64,000 nucleotides of DNA. Source: Lichenicola sp964247755. GTDB taxonomy: Bacteria; Pseudomonadota; Alphaproteobacteria; Acetobacterales; Acetobacteraceae. The translations under genes were made by a program, and so were the position numbers. Shown in pieces: positions 1 through 9,861 of the stretch. Below the pieces are notes generated by a model. It was given only the letters and a program-made list of their open reading frames with translations. It did not search any database and had not been told where the DNA came from. Location: assembly GCA_964247755.1 (NCBI GenBank), contig CAXTVX010000010.1, forward strand, positions 1 through 64,000. Reading direction: 5' to 3'. Each line of letters starts with the position of its first letter. Within the stretch, counting starts at the first letter, position 1.

Positions 1-131
1 CAATGAATCAGCCAAGATCAGCTCCAGCAAGCAGTTTAATAGGTCCTGAGCCTAGATCTCTTAGCTTTTGGATGCCAAATCACTGATCAAGCTTATCCAA
101 AGCGCAATGGCACTAAATCGTCCTCCTTATT

Positions 132-1010
132 TTAAGATCCGACAGCCCACGAAGCTAGTCTTCTAAAGAGATCATAATTATGAAGGTGTTTGTCATCTGC
201 TGCTGACATAAGAAGCGAACGATGAAGCGAAGCTTTGTTGCACACGTCAGAGCTTACACCCTTCTTCCTTGCTAGCCAACAAATTACTTCAATTAAGTCA
301 TGGCCATGTACAGCCTGTCGCTTGTCATCGCACGCAGTCGCCACAAATTCTGCAGTTTCGAAAATCTGCTCTCTAGAAATCTTCCATCCAGTCGTCTGTA
401 TTACGCGCGACGCATACGCATCCCGATCCAGGGTTAAGACCTCCTTAGCGTCCACTTTGCAGAAGGCCGTAAAGTCATTAAACCAAGCTGCGTTCTGCGC
501 ATACATGCGCTTAGCAAAGCGAGTCGCAAACACAAATGAAAGAACATCAGCGGTTGCAAGAATGTCGCTGGGCGTCAATCTAAACCCCAGATAAATTGCA
601 CAAAATCGCTCTAATGGTTTTTCTGCTATGGCATAACATTCTAGGCATGAAAAATCAGTAAAGAGGAGGAATCGATTCTCTTGAAGCTGACTGTCGTAGT
701 CCGAGAAATCCTTATCGACGCAGCATAGGACACTTTTACAGTCGGGCGGTAGTAGAAGGTCAAGCTTCAAAGAAAAGGCGACTAAACGCATCTGATTTCC
801 GCCCGTTGTAAGCCCAAGCGCCGTCACTGCAGCTTCTGGCACGTCTACTACGCCAACATCGTAAACCACAGCTTGGTTACGTGGTTGCGTCCTAAGAAAA
901 AAGGCAAGCAGGCTCTTATCCTTACTCCCTTCCACATATAGATCTCTAAGCTCAGGATGATAAGTATAACGAGTGACCAACTCATCGATTGAGCGGCGAT
1001 CATCACTCAT
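132..1010 (-). CDS. ariB: PARIS-type TOPRIM/DUF4435 effector (AriB-like)
   Basis: This is a 292-residue protein read from the ATG at 1008-1010, which lies two bases after the stop of the upstream ATPase, so the two should be translationally coupled. A longer reading from 1154 would overlap the ATPase and adds only sequence shadowing it. TOPRIM-type acidic residues are visible: E27 in a YVEGSKDKSLL segment, then D99 and D101 in CCVDKDF. DUF4435 proteins beside an AAA15 ATPase form PARIS, where AriB is the toxic nuclease released when the complex senses the phage anti-restriction protein Ocr; the known active-site glutamate lies near residue 26. Length and gene order fit that family. The gene is AT-rich, in contrast to the flanking chromosome, which suggests recent acquisition. 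Another OLD-like ATPase/TOPRIM pair is the main alternative. Confidence 0.82.
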   Translation of the reverse strand: MSDDRRSIDELVTRYTYHPELRDLYVEGSKDKSLLAFFLRTQPRNQAVVYDVGVVDVPEAAVTALGLTTGGNQMRLVAFSLKLDLLLPPDCKSVLCCVDKDFSDYDSQLQENRFLLFTDFSCLECYAIAEKPLERFCAIYLGFRLTPSDILATADVLSFVFATRFAKRMYAQNAAWFNDFTAFCKVDAKEVLTLDRDAYASRVIQTTGWKISREQIFETAEFVATACDDKRQAVHGHDLIEVICWLARKKGVSSDVCNKASLHRSLLMSAADDKHLHNYDLFRRLASWAVGS

Positions 1011-1012
1011 AG

Positions 1013-2386
1013 CTAAGTGTAGCTCCGGGAGTTTAACCGTGTTGTAGAACCCCGATACTGACTTATCAATTCGATGGAGTGAGATGCCAAGATGTATTGA
1101 ATGCCACCTCCGCGGGAACAACGAAGCAATGCGCTTACCAGCTGACGTTGCCACTTAACATTTAGGGACAATTCTGGTTCATCAATAATAAAGATCGAAG
1201 ACTGCTTCCTAGCAAGCAATATGTTGCTGAGAAGTAGTAGTAGTTGGCGTTCCCCGGAAGAAAGCATGTTGGGATCGATTAAGTCACCCCATTTTGAAGT
1301 TACTAATATCCCACTTTGAGTATCGAAAGATATTATCTTATTAGATAAGAACGAGTTCATAGTGTCTACATATGTGCTAACAATATCGTATAATTCCTGC
1401 AGGGCCGATAGGCGTCCTTCAAGCCCTTCGAGATACGGCTCTAAAACTACTAGTATTGTGGCTCTGTCACGTGCATTTGCATCTTTCAATGCCTCCATTA
1501 GGCTCTCTGACGGAAAAATGCCATGCAGTCCAAATCGGGAAAATTGTTCCACCCGTTGGCTTATTGACAAAATGCGATCGACAAGATCTCTAGCGCTAGA
1601 GCGAGTGTCTTGACTAGGAAATGAGAGTGTTTTGAGATCTTCTATGACTCTAAGATATATGCTTCCTGCATTCTCTTCTCCTACATTTGAGCCTTGAATC
1701 GCCTGTCGGCGCAAGGTTTCAGTCAGTCTGGATAAAACAGGCTGGATGTTTAGATGGTGTGACTCAGATTGCTCAGCAATACCTGCAGAAACACTGATCA
1801 GTCCATCATAATAAGCGCTTACTAGTTGACGCTCGCGTGGAATTAGATGCGAGGACTTAACACGTTGAATTCTGGGGGTGTCCATGAATTCTTCTGGAAA
1901 ATCCCCCTGAACCTTGCGATCATCGGGAAGGAAATAGAGTGAAAGATCCAGATGATCTAGAGCGAATAGAAGCTTATCAATCTGATTACCCTCGCTCTTA
2001 ACTTGGCCATCTTGAGTAGCTTTGATCTTGAACGTCTGGCTTCGCTTTAGGGGTCCAACTATAGTAAGGTCATAGCTTCCGACAAGTTGCTCCTTAATAA
2101 CGCTAATAGATGCATCATTGCCGAGACCTATATAAAACCGCTTGAAAGGCGTTTGAGCAATGTATGTTTTTCGCCCGCCTCCTGGTGCGGATGAAAGGAT
2201 GTTAAATAGGAGCTTTAGGATGGTCGTCTTACCAGAACCGTTATCACCATAGATTATCAGTAAGTCATCTAGTTCAGAGCCTTGAAGCTCAGTGGAAATC
2301 TCGTAGTTGAGATGGCCAAATAGACCTGAGACTTCTAGCGCCGTTATATGGCGAGACGTTCCGCTTCGGCTTTGTTGTTCCATCAT
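1013..2386 (-). CDS. ariA: PARIS-type AAA15 (SMC/ABC-like) ATPase (AriA-like)
   Basis: This 457-residue ABC-class ATPase has its N-terminal Walker A at residues 47-55 (GDNGSGKTT). A helical middle follows, then an ABC signature near 375-381 (LSSGERQ), Walker B near 397-404 (IFIIDEPELSL) and a closing ASHS switch motif. The order and size match AAA15 proteins such as AriA, the sensor and scaffold ATPase of PARIS, which holds AriB inactive until infection. It starts at ATGATG (2381-2386) with only a weak upstream Shine-Dalgarno. The stop is followed two bases later by the ATG of the TOPRIM gene. Codon use (many AGA, TTA and ATA) and base composition are foreign to this genome. A TTGGAA/TATTAT promoter-like pair lies upstream. 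Confidence 0.85.
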   Translation of the reverse strand: MMEQQSRSGTSRHITALEVSGLFGHLNYEISTELQGSELDDLLIIYGDNGSGKTTILKLLFNILSSAPGGGRKTYIAQTPFKRFYIGLGNDASISVIKEQLVGSYDLTIVGPLKRSQTFKIKATQDGQVKSEGNQIDKLLFALDHLDLSLYFLPDDRKVQGDFPEEFMDTPRIQRVKSSHLIPRERQLVSAYYDGLISVSAGIAEQSESHHLNIQPVLSRLTETLRRQAIQGSNVGEENAGSIYLRVIEDLKTLSFPSQDTRSSARDLVDRILSISQRVEQFSRFGLHGIFPSESLMEALKDANARDRATILVVLEPYLEGLEGRLSALQELYDIVSTYVDTMNSFLSNKIISFDTQSGILVTSKWGDLIDPNMLSSGERQLLLLLSNILLARKQSSIFIIDEPELSLNVKWQRQLVSALLRCSRGGGIQYILASHSIELISQYRGSTTRLNSRSYT

Positions 2387-2674
2387 AGATCCATTCTTAA
2401 GAAGTGAAACCCGAACATTTCTGGCGCGTAAGCAATTAGCTTCTAGAGGTTAGAAAGATCGCTGGATGCATGCAAGATACCTTTAGAACATCAACAAAGC
2501 TTCTGATAATAGAAGACTTGGTGGCTCATTCCAATAACCCTGCAGGAGCGTAACTACTCTTCGTGTAAACTACAATAAATCCCCCTATCTACTTACTTTG
2601 AAGCTGACTAATGCTTCTAAGATAAAGATGCCGTCGATCTTTGTAGACCGGTTATGAGTCGCTGGTTAACGAAC
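2387..2674. other. AT-rich leader between the defence pair and the sirtuin gene
   Basis: This 288-base stretch has no credible gene. It shares the low G+C of the defence pair. It holds a promoter-like pair for the ATPase and three copies of GCTTCT (2439, 2499, 2613), two of them inside inverted repeats (around 2498-2520, and 2600-2604 with 2613-2617). These could be operator sites, but that is inference. No tRNA or integrase remnant was recognised. Confidence 0.5.
2506..2534 (-). promoter_or_regulatory. candidate promoter of the ariAB-like operon
   Basis: Read on the minus strand, TTGGAA (2534-2529) and TATTAT (2511-2506) are separated by exactly 17 bases. This is close to the sigma-70 consensus and would give a 5' leader of about 110 bases before the ATPase start. 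An imperfect inverted repeat (AAGCTTCT ... AGAAGACTT, 2498-2520) covers the -10 element and could be a repressor site. The AT-richness of the region raises the chance of a coincidental match. Confidence 0.4.
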
Positions 2675-3499
2675 TCAATTAGAACGGACTGCGCTTAACA
2701 GGCACACTAAAGTCTCAGAACATGATCTTTCCACCTTCAGCGTCAACAGCGCATCGGCGCGCGTCCGTCCCAGGTTCACCGCTGCCACCGGCTTCCCCGA
2801 ATCCACCGCTGCCTGCACAAACCGAAACCCCGAGTACACCATCAGCGACGACCCTACGACCAGCGCCGCATCCGCCCGCGTCAACCCCTCGCGCGCCGCC
2901 TCCACCCGGTCGCGCGGCACGTTCTCGCCGAAGAACACCACGTCCGGCTTGAGCACGCCGCCACAGGCGTCGCAGGGGGGCACGACGAAGGAGGAAAACT
3001 CGGCGTCCACCAGGTCGGCGTCGCCGTCCGGGGCGTCGACGGCGTCGAGGGCGGCGTAGTCGGGGTTCAGGCGGAGCAGGCGCTCCTGGAAGGGCGCGCG
3101 CGGGGTGCGGCGCTCGCAGCCCATGCAGCGCACTTGGTCCAGGCGGCCGTGCAGGTCGATCACGCGGGTGCTGCCGGCGGCCTGGTGCAGGCGGTCGACG
3201 TTCTGGGTCAGCAGCAGCTCGACCTTGCCCAGCGCCTCCAGCTGGGCCAGCGCCCGGTGCGCGCCGTTCGGTGTCGCCCGGCCGAAGGAGCGCCAGCCGA
3301 CCAGGCTGCGGGTCCAGTAGCGCTGGCGGATCAGGTGGCTGCCCATGAAGAGCTGGTAGGTCACCGGCTGCGGCCGCTTCCATTGCCCGTCGGCGTCGCG
3401 GTAGTCGGGGATGCCGGAGCCGGTGGAGCAGCCGGCGCCGGTCAGGACGAACAGCCGCCGGTGCTGGGCAATGAACTCGGCGAGGCGGTCATCGGACAT
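2675..3499 (-). CDS. class II sirtuin (NAD-dependent protein deacylase)
   Basis: This 274-residue Sir2 protein is predicted to remove acyl groups from lysine using NAD. It shows the NAD-binding GAGCSTGSGIPDYRD motif of SIRT4-like class II sirtuins, TQNVDRLH, the catalytic histidine in DLHG, two zinc-binding cysteine pairs (CMGC and CDAC), FGENVP and GSSLMVYSG. The ATG at 3497-3499 is chosen because the Sir2 fold begins at once; open frame continues upstream only as a shadow of the next gene. The last 16 or so residues after LLTLKVE are encoded by AT-rich DNA of the neighbouring island, so the native C-terminus seems to have been replaced at about 2728. The enzyme core is intact. Confidence 0.9.
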   Translation of the reverse strand: MSDDRLAEFIAQHRRLFVLTGAGCSTGSGIPDYRDADGQWKRPQPVTYQLFMGSHLIRQRYWTRSLVGWRSFGRATPNGAHRALAQLEALGKVELLLTQNVDRLHQAAGSTRVIDLHGRLDQVRCMGCERRTPRAPFQERLLRLNPDYAALDAVDAPDGDADLVDAEFSSFVVPPCDACGGVLKPDVVFFGENVPRDRVEAAREGLTRADAALVVGSSLMVYSGFRFVQAAVDSGKPVAAVNLGRTRADALLTLKVERSCSETLVCLLSAVRSN

Positions 3500-3531
3500 G
3501 CAGCGCAGATGGGGGCGGGCGGGTGCCGGTG

Positions 3532-4425
3532 CTATCCGGCGCGGAGCCGGTCGCGCGCGAAGGCGGCCGCCTCGTCCAGGGAGGTCGCCGCTTCCGGCAT
3601 GCGGAACATCTGCCAGACATGCGGCACCACCGGCCAAGTGCGCAGGGTGACGGCGGTCCCGGCGGCGCGGGCGCGCTCGGCAAGGCGGCGGCTGTCGTCC
3701 AGCAGCACCTCGTGGCTGCCGACATGCAGCAGCAGCGGCGGCAGGCCGCGCAGGTCGCCGAGCAGCGGGGAGACCAGCGGGTTGGCGGGGTCGGTGGTGA
3801 CGAGGTAGGGCGCGCTGAGGCGCTCCATGCCGGTGCCGGGGAACAGGGCGTCGCGGTGGGCATTGCTGCGCAGGGTGGCGCTGGTGCCGGTCATGTCGGT
3901 CCAGGGCGAGAACAGCACGGCGCCGGCGGGCAGGGGGTGGCCGGCGTCGCGCAGGGACAGCAGCAGGGCCAGCGCAAGCCCGCCGCCGGCGGAGTCGCCA
4001 CCGACGACGAGGCCGCGTGCCGGGACGCCGTCCGCCAGCAGGCCGAGATAGGCGTCGACCGCGTCGTCTACCGCGGCCGGGAACGGATGCTCCGGGGCGA
4101 GGCGGTACTCGGGCGCGAACACGGACAGGCCACGGCTGGCGAAGCCGCCGGTGATGCGGCGGTGCGTGCGCGGCGAGCAGGCGATGTAGCCGCCGCCATG
4201 CAGGTAGAACAGCGTGCCCGCCGACACGTCGTCGGTCGGCCGGACCCACTCGCCGGCGATGCCGCCGGAGCGGCCCGGCGTCACGGCGGTGCCGGGGACC
4301 GTCACCGGCGGCACGCGGTCGAACATGGCGCGCGCCTGCAGCGCGTCCATGTCCGTGTTCCTGTTGCGGCGCTTCACGAACAGCTTGAGGCCGAACACGG
4401 TGAGATGCGCCTGCCAGCTCGTCAT
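3532..4425 (-). CDS. alpha/beta hydrolase, hormone-sensitive-lipase family
   Basis: This 297-residue cytoplasmic esterase or lipase is of the HSL (bacterial family IV) type. The oxyanion motif HGGG is at residues 76-79, the nucleophile S145 sits in GDSAGG, an acidic residue lies near 239-243 (HEVLLDD) and the catalytic histidine is H269 (VPHVW). The substrate cannot be read from sequence; relatives cut short-chain esters. The start at 4423-4425 is preceded by GGAGC on the minus strand and gives the normal family length. It ends 32 bases before the sirtuin start and begins 22 bases after the ABC exporter stop, so sirtuin, hydrolase and exporter may share one transcript. Confidence 0.88.
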   Translation of the reverse strand: MTSWQAHLTVFGLKLFVKRRNRNTDMDALQARAMFDRVPPVTVPGTAVTPGRSGGIAGEWVRPTDDVSAGTLFYLHGGGYIACSPRTHRRITGGFASRGLSVFAPEYRLAPEHPFPAAVDDAVDAYLGLLADGVPARGLVVGGDSAGGGLALALLLSLRDAGHPLPAGAVLFSPWTDMTGTSATLRSNAHRDALFPGTGMERLSAPYLVTTDPANPLVSPLLGDLRGLPPLLLHVGSHEVLLDDSRRLAERARAAGTAVTLRTWPVVPHVWQMFRMPEAATSLDEAAAFARDRLRAG

Positions 4426-4447
4426 GCGGAGATGCTCCTGCCGCGGG

Positions 4448-6331
<1,884 letters not shown>

Positions 6332-6333
6332 GC

Positions 6334-7032
6334 CTAGAACCGTTCGGTCCAGGGCCGCAGGTCGATCTCGTGGCTCCAGGTGCTGCGTGGCTGCCCGGCC
6401 AGGTGCAGGCAGGCATCGGCGATGGCATCGGGATCGAGCTGGCTGTCCGGCTTCGACCGGTCCGGGGCGGTGCGGCTGCGTATCGCGCCGTCGACCAGCA
6501 CGTGGGCGACGTGGATGCCCTGGGGCCCAAGCTCGCGCGCCATGCTCTGCGCCAGGCCGCGCAGCGCGAACTTGCCCATCGCGAACGGGGCGGAGTTGGC
6601 ATACCCCTTGATGCTGGCGGACGCGCCGGTGAACAGGATGACGCCGGAGCCGCGCGGCAGCATCGCTCGCGCCGCCTGCTGCCCGACCAGGAAGCCGCCG
6701 AACGCGGTGACCGCGAGGCAACGCGCCACCTCGGCGGGGTCGAGCGTGGCGATCGGGCCGCGGATGCGGGCGCCGGGGTTGTAGACCACCAGGTCGGGGA
6801 TGCCGAGGCGGGCGGACATGGCGTCGAACAGCCGCGCCACCTGCTCCGGCTGCGCGGCGTCGCAGGCGAGGGCGGTCGAGCCGGTCTCCCTGGCCAGGTC
6901 GGACAGCCTCCCGGGGTCGCGCGCGGCCAGGGCCACCTCGACGCCGGCCGCGGACAGCCTGCGGGCGAGCGAGGCGCCGAGCCCGGGTCCCGCGCCGACG
7001 ATCAGGGCGGTGGTGATCGCGTCGAGTGCCAT
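6334..7032 (-). CDS. SDR-family oxidoreductase with Phe in place of catalytic Tyr
   Basis: This 232-residue Rossmann-fold protein has the nucleotide-binding GAGPGLG at residues 13-19, YNPGA at 84-88 in the place of the usual NAG, and a serine-rich GASAS at 136-140. The active-site motif YxxxK reads FAMGK: F150 stands at the catalytic tyrosine position and K154 is kept. From memory a subfamily of bacterial SDRs shares this FAxxKFALR pattern, so it may be a normal trait of the family, but the reaction is then uncertain. The start at 7030-7032 is backed by a strong GAGGAGG on the minus strand. It is the first gene of the minus-strand run that continues into the exporter. Confidence 0.85.
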   Translation of the reverse strand: MALDAITTALIVGAGPGLGASLARRLSAAGVEVALAARDPGRLSDLARETGSTALACDAAQPEQVARLFDAMSARLGIPDLVVYNPGARIRGPIATLDPAEVARCLAVTAFGGFLVGQQAARAMLPRGSGVILFTGASASIKGYANSAPFAMGKFALRGLAQSMARELGPQGIHVAHVLVDGAIRSRTAPDRSKPDSQLDPDAIADACLHLAGQPRSTWSHEIDLRPWTERF

Positions 7033-7070
7033 CGGGGAACCTCCTCGGCGGTTGAAGCACGTCCGGCCAA

Positions 7071-7118
7071 GGGCGGCGAGGCTGGGGCGGCGAGGCTGGG
7101 GCGGCGAGGCTGGGCGGC
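7071..7118. repeat. 14-bp tandem repeat, three copies plus a partial copy
   Basis: The unit GGGCGGCGAGGCTG occurs three times without change (7071-7084, 7085-7098, 7099-7112), followed by a partial copy. It lies between the divergent SDR and hpnN genes, upstream of both starts. It could be slippage-prone filler or a spacer of variable length in the divergent promoter region. Confidence 0.85.
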
Positions 7119-7237
7119 AGGCGCGTCGGGATCGAGACGGAATCGAACCGGAACCGCCGTCGCGGTTTAGATGCCCGTCCGGACGCCATACGGCGGGACC
7201 TGCACCGGCACGAACCTCCGCGAAGGATGCATCGCGC

Positions 7238-9841
7238 ATGCTCAAGTCGACGATCGTGCGCGTGGTGGAAGGCTCGGTGCGTCGGCCGTGGATCGTGATC
7301 GTGCTGGCGCTGGTCGTCACCCTGGCCGCGGGCGCCTATGCCGGAACGCACTGGACGGTGAACACCGACACCATGCGGATCATGCCGGACAGCCTGCCCT
7401 GGCGCCGCACGCAGATCGCCTACGAGCGCGCGTTTCCGCCGCGCGCGATCCTGGCGGTGGTGGAGGCGCCGACCGCGGAGCTGACCGATCTCGCCACCGA
7501 GACCCTGACGGCGGCGCTGTCGACGGAGCACGACCGGTTCCACTCGGTGCACCGGGCGCAGGACGACCTGTTCCTGCGCCGCGAGTCGCTGCTGTTCCGC
7601 TCGCCGGCCCAGGTGGCGCAGACCGCGCGGCAGCTCGGCGGCGCGCAGCCGCTGTTCGCGGAACTGGCCGCCGATCCCACCCTGCGCGGTGCGACCGGCG
7701 CGCTGATCTCCGGCGAGCGGGCGGTGGCGGGTGGCCAGGCGAAGCCGGACGGGCTGGTGACGCCGATGCGGGCGCTGTCCGATACGCTGGACGACGTGTT
7801 CGCCGGGCGGTTCGCGAGCTTCTCCTGGCGCACCCTGATGGGCGGGCCGGAGCCGGTCGACAGCCGGCGCGGCTTCATCCAGATCGACCCGGTGCTGGAC
7901 ACCCACTCGCTGCAACCGGGGCACGCGGCCACGGAAGCCATCGAACAGGCGGCGGCGCGCACCGACATCGCCGGCCGGTTCGGCGCCACGCTGCGGTTGA
8001 CCGGCACCGCGCCGATCAACGACCAGCAGTTCTCCACCCTGCAGCGGGAAAGCAAGTGGACCCTGTCCGGCACGGCGCTGGCGGTGCTGGTGATCCTGTG
8101 GCTGGCGCTGCGCTCCGGGCGGATCATCCTGGCAGTCGCCCTCAGCCTCGGCGCGGGGTTCGCGGTGACGGCGGCACTCGGGCTGCTGATGATCGGCAGC
8201 TTCAACCTGATCTCGGTCGCCTTCGCGGTGCTGTTCGTGGGGCTGGGCGCGGATTTCGGCATCCAGTTCAGCGTGCGCTACCGCTCCGAGCGGCACGTCC
8301 ACGACGAGGTGCACCAGGCGCTGGGGGGTGCCGCCGCCAAGGCCGGGGTGCCGCTGCTGCTGGCGACCGCCGGCACCGCGGCCGGGTTCTTCTCGTTCGT
8401 GCCGACCGCGTATCGCGGCATGGCCGAGCTGGGGCAGATCGCCGGCGTCGGCATGCTGGCCGCGTTCACCGCGACGCTGACCCTGCTGCCGGCGCTGCTG
8501 ACGGTGCTGAAGCCGCCGGGCGAGCCGCACCGGCTCGGCTTCACAGCGCTGGCGCCGGTGGACCGGTTCCTGGCCCGGCACCGGGTCGGGGTGGTGGCGG
8601 GCACGATCGGCGTGGTGCTGCTGGCCTCGCCGCTGCTGCTGCGGCTCAGGCTGGATTTCGACGCCACCCACATGCAGCCGCCGAACGCGCCGGCGGTGCG
8701 CGCCTACCACCAGCTGGCGCGCGACCCGCTGGCCAACATCCAGGCGATCAACGTGCCGGCGCCGTCGCTGGAGGCGGCGCGGACGCTGGCGGAGCGGCTG
8801 CGTCGCCTGCCCGAGGTGTCGGAGGTGCGCACCGTCGACGTGCTGGTGCCGGCCGACCAGGTGGCCAAGCTGCCGCTGGTGGAGCGCGCCGCGGTGCCGC
8901 TGGTGCCGGCGCTGTCGCCGCCGCAGGTCAAGCCGGCGCCGACCGACGTGGAGGAGGTGGCGGCGATCCGGCAGGCGGCGACCGGACTGGCGCCGATCGA
9001 GCGGGATGGCGGCGATGCCGGTGCCGCGGCGCGCCGGCTGCGGCCGCTGCTGGTGCGGCTGGCGGAGGCGGACGGAGAGACCCGCCGCCGCACCGCGACC
9101 GCGCTGGTGGTGCCGCTCCGGGCCGACCTCGCCCTGCTCCGCGACATGCTGCACCCGGAGCGGGCGGCTGTGTCCGACGTGCCGGCCGAGCTGCGTCGCG
9201 ACTGGCTGGCGCCGGACGGGCAGGCGCGGGTGGAGGTGGTGCCGCGCGGCGACGCCAACGACACCCGGACCATGGCGCGGTTCGCCCGCGCCGTGCTGGC
9301 GGTGGCGCCTGAGGCGACCGGCGCGCCGGTGGCGCTGGTCGGCTCCGAGCGCACGGTGACGCACGCCTTCCTCGAGGCAGGTGGGGTCGCGGTGCTGTCG
9401 ATCGCGGTGATCCTGTGGGTGACGCTGCGCCGTCTCGGCGACGTGCTGCTGACCCTGCTGCCGCTGATGGTGGCGGGGCTGGTGACGCTGGAGCTGGTGT
9501 CGCTGATCGGCCAGCCGCTCAACTTCGCCAACATCATCGCCCTGCCGCTGCTGCTGGGCGTGGGGGTGGCGTTCAAGATCTACTACATCACCGCGTGGCG
9601 CGCCGGCGCCACCGACCTGCTGGAAACCGCGCTGACCCGGGCGATCGTGTTCTCGTCCCTGACCACCGCCACCGCGTTCGGCTCGCTCTGGCTGTCCAAC
9701 CAGCCGGGCCTGTCCAGCATGGGCAAGCTGATGGCGCTGGCGCTGCTCTGCACCCTGGCGGCCGCGGTGCTGTTCCAGCCGGCGCTGATGGGGCCGCCAC
9801 GGAAGACAAGCGGCGCCGTCGAACCGGAAGCCGAGTTCTGA
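7238..9841 (+). CDS. hpnN: hopanoid-associated RND/MMPL transporter HpnN
   Basis: This 867-residue inner-membrane protein has an N-terminal helix (about 15-37), a large periplasmic loop, a five- to six-helix MMPL/SSD block (about 270-430), a second helix and loop (from about 455), and a final helix block after about 710. Its closing stretch (NIIALPLLLGVGVAFKIYY, TATAFGSLWLS) is characteristic of HpnN, which moves hopanoids to the outer membrane. Family length is about 870. The ATG at 7238 is chosen because the first membrane helix follows directly; upstream open frame is antisense to the SDR gene. No other hopanoid gene is present in the window. Confidence 0.9.
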   Translation: MLKSTIVRVVEGSVRRPWIVIVLALVVTLAAGAYAGTHWTVNTDTMRIMPDSLPWRRTQIAYERAFPPRAILAVVEAPTAELTDLATETLTAALSTEHDRFHSVHRAQDDLFLRRESLLFRSPAQVAQTARQLGGAQPLFAELAADPTLRGATGALISGERAVAGGQAKPDGLVTPMRALSDTLDDVFAGRFASFSWRTLMGGPEPVDSRRGFIQIDPVLDTHSLQPGHAATEAIEQAAARTDIAGRFGATLRLTGTAPINDQQFSTLQRESKWTLSGTALAVLVILWLALRSGRIILAVALSLGAGFAVTAALGLLMIGSFNLISVAFAVLFVGLGADFGIQFSVRYRSERHVHDEVHQALGGAAAKAGVPLLLATAGTAAGFFSFVPTAYRGMAELGQIAGVGMLAAFTATLTLLPALLTVLKPPGEPHRLGFTALAPVDRFLARHRVGVVAGTIGVVLLASPLLLRLRLDFDATHMQPPNAPAVRAYHQLARDPLANIQAINVPAPSLEAARTLAERLRRLPEVSEVRTVDVLVPADQVAKLPLVERAAVPLVPALSPPQVKPAPTDVEEVAAIRQAATGLAPIERDGGDAGAAARRLRPLLVRLAEADGETRRRTATALVVPLRADLALLRDMLHPERAAVSDVPAELRRDWLAPDGQARVEVVPRGDANDTRTMARFARAVLAVAPEATGAPVALVGSERTVTHAFLEAGGVAVLSIAVILWVTLRRLGDVLLTLLPLMVAGLVTLELVSLIGQPLNFANIIALPLLLGVGVAFKIYYITAWRAGATDLLETALTRAIVFSSLTTATAFGSLWLSNQPGLSSMGKLMALALLCTLAAAVLFQPALMGPPRKTSGAVEPEAEF

Positions 9842-9861
9842 GGCTGGCCGCTCCGCTCGGC

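Noticed and set aside
1013..1154. N-terminal extension of the TOPRIM protein starting at 1154
   Set aside because: It would lie wholly inside the end of the ATPase gene; the ATG at 1010, two bases after the ATPase stop, matches known AriB starts and places the key glutamate at residue 27.
2387..2674. tRNA or integrase remnant as the attachment site of the AT-rich island
   Set aside because: No cloverleaf or T-loop GGTTCGA-like segment and no recombinase frame was seen between the defence pair and the sirtuin.
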